DNA of 51,053 bases. It comes from a virus. The translations under genes were made by a program, and so were the position numbers. The notes under the pieces are model-generated. The model did no database searches. It saw nothing but the letters and a program-made list of their open reading frames with translations, and had not been told where the DNA came from. Below are positions 45,506 through 51,053 of the stretch, one piece after another. Location of the stretch: positions 1 to 51,053 of the IMG/VR virus record IMGVR_UViG_3300032288_005455, one strand, 5' to 3'. The stretch's first letter is position 1, and every line of letters starts with the position of its first letter.

Positions 45506-47032
45506 ATGCTAAAATTTATTGTATCAGAGGACTTACAATGGTTAATTCTTCAAGACTATGACGAAGAGGTAGATCGTAAACAACTCGAGATTTCGCTCAC
45601 GAGAAAAATACATAATTATTTTTTTCACCCGCTAGTTAAAAAGAAACACTGGGATGGAGCTATTTGCTTTGTTGATAAAAGAGGTCCATTGTGGAAAATT
45701 CCAGTGGGTCTATGGAGTGAAGTTTTCGATATTTGTGAGAAATATAAAATAGACGTAGAGATCTTAGGTCTAGAGTATATTATAGAGAATGAACTAACTT
45801 TAGAGGATTTTACCGAATGGTGTAATGATTTTTTCAAAGATAAAAAATTCAGTCCTAGAGACTATCAAATAGAAGCAGCATGGAAGATTGTTAAGTTCAG
45901 ATATTCCTGTTTAGAAATTGCAACCTCTTCTGGTAAAACCCTAATAGCTTTTATCGTTCTTTCTTACTTAAAGAAAGTAAAGGACATCAATAAATTTCTA
46001 ATGATTGTTCCTAATACCACTCTGATTATTCAAGGAGCAGAGGATTTTGAGGAATATGGTCTAAAAGAAGTTGAAAATTGTGATATTCAATTAATTCATG
46101 GGGGAAATAAGAACAAGATTTCATCTGGTCTAATGATTGGGACATATCAATCTCTGGTTAAACAAGATGATTCTTTTTTTGATGGGGTTGAAGCTATCTT
46201 TGTTGACGAATCACATCAGAGTCATTCTAAGTCAATTAAAGAGGTTATTTCTAAATGTAAAGACTCTAGATATCGATTTGGGCTTTCTGGAACCCTTACT
46301 AATAGAAATACTGCTGAGCATCTAACCATCCAGCAATATCTTGGTCCTTTGACCATGGAGATCAGTCCTAAGTTCCTGTTTGATAACAAGTACGCTACTC
46401 CTGTTTCGATTAAGGTGGTTAAAATGAATTGGCTCCAGGAGGATTATAAAGAAAAGCTATATCAACTAAGAACTAATAAACAAGACCTAGACGGAAATGA
46501 GATTTTCAATGTGGAGAGAAAGCTGGTAATTTCCTCTGATAAAAGATTAAACTATATTGTTGATTTCATCTCTAAGACCAGTAAAAACTCTCTGGTCCTT
46601 TTCCAGTCTGTCGGGGAGGGATACGGAAAAAGAATCTATGATTTATTAAGAGAGATCCAATCTGAAAAAGAAATCTACTACGTGGACGGTGACACTGATC
46701 CTAGTCAAAGAGATTTTTTCAAGACCAAGCTAGAAGAGGGAACCAATAAGATTTTAGTTGCTAGCTTTGGTACACTAAGTACCGGTGTGTCGGTTAAAAA
46801 TATTCACAATCTATTTCTAACTGAATCATACAAATCTGAGGTTCTTATCAAGCAAAGTCTTGGAAGGGGGATGAGATTGTATGAAGGAAAAGAAAAAGTC
46901 AATGTGATTGATTTTGTTGACGACTTTTCCTGGAATGGATCTGCTAACTATCTACTGAAGCATTCTGCCGAAAGAATAGAGATCTACAAGAGGGAAAAAT
47001 TCGACTATAAAATCTACGACGTGACTTTATAA
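45506..47032 (+). CDS. uvsW: UvsW-like DNA/RNA helicase (superfamily 2)
   Basis: The product has 508 residues (T4 UvsW has 502). The N-terminal substrate-binding domain has KKHWDGAICFVDKRG (about 48-65). The Q-motif-like FSPRDYQIEAAWKI precedes Walker A EIATSSGKTLIAF near residue 140, DESH (FVDESHQSHS) near 234, SGTLTN near 261, and motif VI QSLGRGMRL near 450. UvsW unwinds branched DNA and R-loops and helps switch from origin-dependent to recombination-dependent replication. It follows the UvsY-like gene by 7 bases and ends the replication cluster. Confidence 0.93.
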   Translation: MLKFIVSEDLQWLILQDYDEEVDRKQLEISLTRKIHNYFFHPLVKKKHWDGAICFVDKRGPLWKIPVGLWSEVFDICEKYKIDVEILGLEYIIENELTLEDFTEWCNDFFKDKKFSPRDYQIEAAWKIVKFRYSCLEIATSSGKTLIAFIVLSYLKKVKDINKFLMIVPNTTLIIQGAEDFEEYGLKEVENCDIQLIHGGNKNKISSGLMIGTYQSLVKQDDSFFDGVEAIFVDESHQSHSKSIKEVISKCKDSRYRFGLSGTLTNRNTAEHLTIQQYLGPLTMEISPKFLFDNKYATPVSIKVVKMNWLQEDYKEKLYQLRTNKQDLDGNEIFNVERKLVISSDKRLNYIVDFISKTSKNSLVLFQSVGEGYGKRIYDLLREIQSEKEIYYVDGDTDPSQRDFFKTKLEEGTNKILVASFGTLSTGVSVKNIHNLFLTESYKSEVLIKQSLGRGMRLYEGKEKVNVIDFVDDFSWNGSANYLLKHSAERIEIYKREKFDYKIYDVTL

Positions 47033-47051
47033 AGGTTCCCCCTCCCGGTTA

Positions 47052-47064
47052 GGATATATAAAAA
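47052..47064 (+). promoter_or_regulatory. Late promoter-like box upstream of 47070
   Basis: GGATATATAAAAA lies between uvsW and the 217-residue gene. It fits the window consensus and begins about 18 bases before the ATG. Confidence 0.5.
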
Positions 47065-47069
47065 TAAAA

Positions 47070-47723
47070 ATGAAACATATAGATTCCTTTAAGATTTTTG
47101 AGGCCAAGAAGAATCCCAATAGATTTTTTGATAGCTATACTGATTCTGACTATACCAGTGTTTCTGGATCAAATACTGCACCTGGATGGAAGGATTGGCT
47201 TTATAATATGTTTAAAAATCTAGAGGACAGATTCGAAAGATTTGACACATATTACCAGCAAAATATTGCGGTTAAGGATATTAACGGCAGACCAATCGAT
47301 ACTGGAATGGGGTGGCTGATAGGAACAGCGGGATCCCTTGCTGCTAACGTGGCTTCCAAGATATTTAAACCTGCTGGCTGGGGAAAGGTGATTAAGAAAG
47401 ATCCAGCAACCTCCGGGGCCGGAACCTCTGCTAGCGACATGACAATCAAGACTGAACATCAAAGATTAATGAATGATTCTTTTATGAAGAACGATCTTCC
47501 TAAGATCAAAAGCGATGATGATTTTAAAGAATATGTTTGGGATTACTATAAACACGCAGGAGTTAAACCAGGAATAAACAAAGAGGTTGACACAGGGGCA
47601 GCAACTATTGCTAATACATATTTAAATAGCAAAAGAGGGGTTTTACCAGCAGCTCCCTCAATCACAGCAGAAACACCAGTTTCTACTGGGATAAATCCAG
47701 CAAATATCCCGATGGGGAATTAA
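47070..47723 (+). CDS. Hypothetical protein, possible internal head protein with prohead-targeting N-terminus
   Basis: The product has 217 residues. The N-terminus MKHIDSFKIFEAKKNP resembles the capsid-targeting sequence of T4 internal proteins (MKTYQEFIAEA) and contains IFE-A, which fits the T4 prohead protease rule (hydrophobic-x-Glu before a small residue). The rest has WKDWLYNMFKNLEDRFERFDTYY, a Gly/Ala-rich hydrophobic stretch near 80-105 (GWLIGTAGSLAANVASKIF), and a Pro/Ala/Thr-rich C-terminus. It has its own late-type promoter. If the signal works, it would be packaged in the head and injected with DNA. This is inference from a short motif. Confidence 0.45.
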   Translation: MKHIDSFKIFEAKKNPNRFFDSYTDSDYTSVSGSNTAPGWKDWLYNMFKNLEDRFERFDTYYQQNIAVKDINGRPIDTGMGWLIGTAGSLAANVASKIFKPAGWGKVIKKDPATSGAGTSASDMTIKTEHQRLMNDSFMKNDLPKIKSDDDFKEYVWDYYKHAGVKPGINKEVDTGAATIANTYLNSKRGVLPAAPSITAETPVSTGINPANIPMGN

Positions 47724-47733
47724 AAAATAAAAT

Positions 47734-47748
47734 CATAATATAATAGAT
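47734..47748 (+). promoter_or_regulatory. 15-base element shared with 38038-38052
   Basis: CATAATATAATAGAT, four bases before the ATG at 47753, is identical to the element before the gene at 38054. It contains TATAATA and could be a promoter core; chance is not excluded. Confidence 0.25.
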
Positions 47749-47752
47749 ATAA

Positions 47753-48016
47753 ATGAAAAAGGTATCACAGATCCAAGAGAGCATCAAGATTGAAAAACTA
47801 AAGACGATTTCAAAAATTGATGAGACTAATAAATATTTAACTTTTGCAAAAAAGTATTATAAGAAGCATGGAGTTTCTGGTCCATTTGATGAAAAGTTCA
47901 GAGAGGATAAAAAAGCCCAAGAAAAATTCATGGAGGATCTAGGAAAAGAATGGTCTGCTTATAAAGAAAAACACGGGATTGTAACGAAGAGTTCAAAGCC
48001 TTTTGGTAAAAAATAA
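47753..48016 (+). CDS. Small basic helical hypothetical protein
   Basis: The product has 87 residues, Lys-rich and helical (KYLTFAKKYYKKHGVSGPFD, KFMEDLGKEWSAYKEKHG). The N-terminus MKKVSQIQESIKIEKL includes IQE-S, which also fits the T4 prohead protease rule, so it may be a second internal head protein like its upstream neighbour. No family is recognised. Confidence 0.6.
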   Translation: MKKVSQIQESIKIEKLKTISKIDETNKYLTFAKKYYKKHGVSGPFDEKFREDKKAQEKFMEDLGKEWSAYKEKHGIVTKSSKPFGKK

Positions 48017-48020
48017 AAAT

Positions 48021-48446
48021 ATGTACGATATACTTTATCCTATCATCGAACACTATATTGGAATTCGAGTAGTCGGAGTCGAGAGGGATGAAGAGATCGT
48101 TCAATTTAAAACCATGCTTGGACAGGGTGGAAAAATTGAAAGAAATTTGTCAGGGGATTGGGATTTACTAATAGAGGAAGAAAAGGTAGCTGAAATTGAG
48201 GATGTTCTTTTTTCTATTTTTTGTGAAGCAAAAAAACAACCCCCGATAGATAAGTATTATAAGAAGCTATTAAAATTAAAAAAGAAAGGATTAAAATATA
48301 GATCAGATGTTCTTGTCGATCAATTACTTCTTTCGATTGAATTTTTACTTCTTAATGCGGAAGTTAAAGTTAATAAGCCTATCAGTTTAGGTGAATTTTT
48401 TATTTTTAATTTGAACGGAAAAAAAGAAATTATAGTATTAAACTAG
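48021..48446 (+). CDS. Hypothetical protein
   Basis: The product has 141 residues. I chose the ATG at 48021 after the A-rich leader AAAAATAAAAAT over a TTG at 48003, which would overlap the previous gene. The sequence is acidic then basic and helical (CEAKKQPPIDKYYKKLLKLK, DVLVDQLLLSIEFLLLN). No motif is recognised. It ends three bases before the ligase-fusion gene and may be co-transcribed with it. Confidence 0.6.
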   Translation: MYDILYPIIEHYIGIRVVGVERDEEIVQFKTMLGQGGKIERNLSGDWDLLIEEEKVAEIEDVLFSIFCEAKKQPPIDKYYKKLLKLKKKGLKYRSDVLVDQLLLSIEFLLLNAEVKVNKPISLGEFFIFNLNGKKEIIVLN

Positions 48447-48449
48447 TAT

Positions 48450-50390
48450 ATGTCAGGGATAAAACATTTAAGTGAGATTTATAAGAAGCAGGGAGTTGAA
48501 TTCCTGAATGATCTTTTTAGTAAGGAAGTTACTGTATCTGAAAAGTTAAACGGAATGTCTTTCTCCTTTGAAAGAAATCCTTTTGATGGTACAATATATT
48601 TTTATAAGAGGGATCAGAATAATCCTATTTCCAAGATCGATAGGGTTTTGATGAATTATTATGATGAGCCCATTTCTTACATAAAAAATCTTCCTGAAAA
48701 TATTCTAAACGAAATTCCAAGCGGATGGAGATTTGGAATGGAATTTTTTATCAATAGCAGTCCAGTTGTTCTTTCGTATCAGAGGATGCCAAAGAACAGT
48801 TTAGTTTTAACTCATATCATAGTTAAGAATCAATTCGGAGACGTAGAAAGAACTATTGTTAATAGGGAAGAATTAGATTACTGGGCAGATCTTATTGGAG
48901 TTGAAAAATCCCCGATTATTTTTCAGGGCAAGTTATCAGATGAACAAAAAGTTGCTGTCAATGATTTTATTAATTCGCCAAACGATGTTCTTAAAAAGAG
49001 CCACGGGACAGAGAGCTTTGCTAAATATTTAATAACAGTTTTAAATCCTGAATTAGATAAAAGCTTCCTCCACGATTCTTTAGAAGAGCCCATCGAAGGA
49101 GTAGTTTTCAGATTTGGACCTTTAGATGGTGCTGGTGAATCTTTTACCGCCAAAATTTTAGATCCTATTTTTTCTGATATCACTAAACAAAATAATCTTA
49201 AGAAAACTAGCTATTTTCCAAACGATATTTACGGGATTACCATTTTAGAGGTGATGAACTTCATTCTAGATGAAGGAATAGATTCTTTTGATTATACTGG
49301 TGAAGATCCTAATGACAAATACATTTCATACATCTGTTCAGTTTTTAATTCTTTCATAGAAAAAAACGGAGAAAAATATTTGGGCTTGGACTTTCAAGAG
49401 CCTGACTATTTAAAGCAAACTGAAAATGATATTAATCTGGAATTAATCAGTGATGATAAAACTAGGGAATTACTTAGTGAAGATGAGAGCTACCAATCTC
49501 TTTTTAGACTTATTCTTTCTGCATTTAGAAAACTGAAAAAGAAGCCTGGTGGATTCTTTACACAAGGAGCTGTTGAACAGTTTAATATTCTAGTTAGAGA
49601 AATTTCAGAATACCTAAATAGAAAGAACATCGTAGTGGAATCTATGATTCCTACTTTCGATCAATTTAGGAAAGAAAAGAAAGTATTTGTACCTCAAGAG
49701 GAAGTCGAGTCTGATGACGAGGAAGAAGTAGAGGCAGAGGTAGAGGAAGTTCCTGCTGCTCCTGAGGAAGAAGAAAAGATTGAAGACTTTGAGGAGATTG
49801 AAGTTAGCCCAGAAAACGAGGTTGATCCTGAGATAGTTGATAGAATTAAATCCATTCTAAACACTGATCACCAAAAGCAAATTCCAAGAGAAACCGGGAA
49901 TGATGTTAATATTGTGATTGGTAAATTTCATCCTTTTAATAATGGACATCTTAAACTAATAAAGAAAGCAAATCAGCATAACGGACTTCCTGTTTGTGTG
50001 TTTGTAACTAAACCTAAAAGAGAAATTATAGATCAGGAAACTGTAAAGAAAATGATGCACCTGGTTGCTGATGAATTGTCCGGGATAATTTCTTCCGTTA
50101 ATTATGTAGATGATGATCTTCTAGCAACTGCTTTGGACAATTTGGATAAATCATTAATTCCTAAAACATTAACTGTAGGTAAGAAAAGACTAGATAACTA
50201 TTTACTTCAATCTAGATCGCTTAAAAGAAAGGACAGAGTTCCAGAGGACTTCAGCGTGCAAGCTGCTCCTGAATGGATATCATCTACTATAGTAAATAAC
50301 TCCTTAAAAGAGAAGAATTACATAGATTTTAAAAAGCACGTTCCAAAATCTATTCATTCCCTTTGGGAAGAGATCTCCCGTAAATTTTAG
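48450..50390 (+). CDS. Fusion of polynucleotide ligase-type adenylyltransferase and HxGH nucleotidyltransferase (NMNAT-like)
   Basis: The product has 646 residues. The N-terminal half has nucleotidyltransferase motifs of RNA/DNA ligases: I at K32 (EKLNGMSFSFE), III-like WRFGMEFF near 93-100, IV EGVVFRF near 216-222, and V FTAKILDP near 231-238. Residues about 417-466 are a very acidic linker. The C-terminal domain begins with VNIVIGKFHPFNNGHLKLI (about 486) and ends with ISSTIVNNSL (about 610), the two landmarks of cytidylyltransferase/NMN-adenylyltransferase folds. Both differ from the classical form: (H/T)xGH is NNGH, and the Arg of ISSTxxR is Asn. One polypeptide may thus link nucleic-acid sealing with NAD-type nucleotide chemistry, or the second half may be a binding domain. 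Confidence 0.75.
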   Translation: MSGIKHLSEIYKKQGVEFLNDLFSKEVTVSEKLNGMSFSFERNPFDGTIYFYKRDQNNPISKIDRVLMNYYDEPISYIKNLPENILNEIPSGWRFGMEFFINSSPVVLSYQRMPKNSLVLTHIIVKNQFGDVERTIVNREELDYWADLIGVEKSPIIFQGKLSDEQKVAVNDFINSPNDVLKKSHGTESFAKYLITVLNPELDKSFLHDSLEEPIEGVVFRFGPLDGAGESFTAKILDPIFSDITKQNNLKKTSYFPNDIYGITILEVMNFILDEGIDSFDYTGEDPNDKYISYICSVFNSFIEKNGEKYLGLDFQEPDYLKQTENDINLELISDDKTRELLSEDESYQSLFRLILSAFRKLKKKPGGFFTQGAVEQFNILVREISEYLNRKNIVVESMIPTFDQFRKEKKVFVPQEEVESDDEEEVEAEVEEVPAAPEEEEKIEDFEEIEVSPENEVDPEIVDRIKSILNTDHQKQIPRETGNDVNIVIGKFHPFNNGHLKLIKKANQHNGLPVCVFVTKPKREIIDQETVKKMMHLVADELSGIISSVNYVDDDLLATALDNLDKSLIPKTLTVGKKRLDNYLLQSRSLKRKDRVPEDFSVQAAPEWISSTIVNNSLKEKNYIDFKKHVPKSIHSLWEEISRKF

Positions 50391-50435
50391 ATAAATCCTG
50401 TCATCCGGATCTTTCCGTAGTTGTGATTTATATTT

Positions 50436-50449
50436 GGGATATATAAATC
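50436..50449 (+). promoter_or_regulatory. Late promoter-like box upstream of 50463
   Basis: GGGATATATAAATC contains TATATAAAT and lies 14-27 bases before the ATG at 50463, in a 72-base gap. It is the closest match to T4 TATAAATA in the set. Confidence 0.5.
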
Positions 50450-50462
50450 AAAAATCTAAGAA

Positions 50463-51053
50463 ATGTCTAAAATATCAAATTGGTCCCAATTTAAAAATTC
50501 CAATCCGGTTCTAGAAAACACATCAGACATTAGTAGCAGAGCATTTAAAAAGATGCAATTCTGTAGAATGCAGGTTGTAAAAAACAATCCATTTTTTGGC
50601 CATTTGGCTATGAAGCTTGTTTTCCAGGAAAGACTTGATCTTCCATATAAAACAATGGCTACTGATGGTAATAATCTTTATTACGATCCTAATTTTGCTT
50701 TAGAGAAAACCGGTCCTGAAATTGAGTGGGTTATTATCCATGAAGTAATGCACTGTGTTCTTTTTCACTTTGCTAGAAAGATGCCAGACCCTCGCGTTTG
50801 GAATGCTGCTTGTGATTATGCACTTAATGCTTTAATAGATCCTAGCAATCCTGCAAACAGAGAACAAAGTTCAAAATTAGGAAAAATGGTTGAGGGAGCT
50901 TTAAGAGATCCTAAGTTTGACGGAATGAGAGCAGAAGACATCTATCAATTTTTAATCGAAAATGACGTTCAGTTACCCCCTGATGAGGGATGGAACTATG
51001 GCGGTGTATTACCTCCGGTTCCCCCTAAAAAAGGCGGTGGGGGAGGAACATCA
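50463..51053 (+). CDS. DUF2201-type putative metallopeptidase, 3'-truncated by window edge
   Basis: The frame is open from ATG 50463 to the window end; 197 residues are visible. Residues about 82-108 include EIEWVIIHEVMHCVLFHFAR, a zincin-type HExxH motif. It is followed by WNAACDYALNALI, typical of the N-terminal domain of VWA-like metallopeptidases (DUF2201). In cellular genomes these are often next to MoxR-type ATPases; the downstream neighbour here is out of view. The visible end is Pro/Gly-rich (LPPVPPKKGGGGG), a probable linker to a VWA-like domain. Its own late-type promoter suggests late expression. A role in protein processing is inferred. Confidence 0.78.
   Translation, partial: MSKISNWSQFKNSNPVLENTSDISSRAFKKMQFCRMQVVKNNPFFGHLAMKLVFQERLDLPYKTMATDGNNLYYDPNFALEKTGPEIEWVIIHEVMHCVLFHFARKMPDPRVWNAACDYALNALIDPSNPANREQSSKLGKMVEGALRDPKFDGMRAEDIYQFLIENDVQLPPDEGWNYGGVLPPVPPKKGGGGGTS

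Noticed and set aside
48003-48020. TTG start at 48003 for the 141-residue protein
   Set aside because: It overlaps the previous gene by 14 bases and adds only six Lys/Asn-rich residues; the ATG at 48021 has a typical A-rich leader.
50403-50422. Terminator after the ligase-fusion gene (ATCCGGAT palindrome)
   Set aside because: An eight-base palindrome with no loop and no T-run; not a convincing terminator.

Overview
This window is a stretch of the genome of a large T4-like (contractile-tailed) bacteriophage. It has about 35% GC by eye, is almost fully coding with tight gene packing, and puts all but one gene on the + strand. Recognisable T4-type parts are a gp27-like hub (cut by the left edge), a gp5-like OB spike, gp25, gp6, a gp7/GpI-like wedge, a gp12-like collar fibre, a tail-tube-fold protein, gp32, a gp61-type primase, UvsY and UvsW. 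Genes start after A-rich leaders (typically ...AAAATGGC) with almost no Shine-Dalgarno sequence. The encoded S1-type protein has a segment that closely resembles bacterial S1 of Bacteroidota. The baseplate carries propeller domains common in that phylum. Together these suggest a phage of Bacteroidota; the host is an inference.

Layout. Positions 1-13.9 kb: hub and spike, a tube-fold protein with a C-terminal 23-residue repeat array, a 1442-residue unknown structural protein, then an overlapping pair (S1-domain protein and amidoligase-like/beta-helix protein), an unknown structural protein, gp25, gp6 and a small protein. Positions 13.9-21.4 kb: one 2510-residue wedge/adhesin-like protein. Positions 21.4-22.1 kb: phoH, the only minus-strand gene. 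Positions 22.2-38.0 kb: five large baseplate or fibre proteins ending in a collagen/collar fibre. Positions 38.0-42.1 kb: a coiled-coil protein, a membrane protein that could be a lysis component, a structural protein and a tube-fold protein. Positions 42.1-47.0 kb: replication and recombination genes (RuvC-like nuclease, gp32, primase, a small unknown, UvsY-like, UvsW). Positions 47.0-51.05 kb: accessory genes, including two candidate prohead-targeted proteins, a polynucleotide ligase-nucleotidyltransferase fusion and a DUF2201-type metallopeptidase cut by the right edge.

A recurring GATATATAA-type box lies 15-30 bases upstream of seven gene starts. It resembles the T4 late-promoter element and divides the window into plausible late transcription units. 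The most interesting content is the pair S1-like + amidoligase-like inside the baseplate operon, the ligase-HxGH nucleotidyltransferase fusion, and the giant wedge protein that carries propeller and carbohydrate-binding-like modules. No tRNA, rRNA, CRISPR array or insertion sequence was seen, and no non-coding stretch exceeds about 120 bases.
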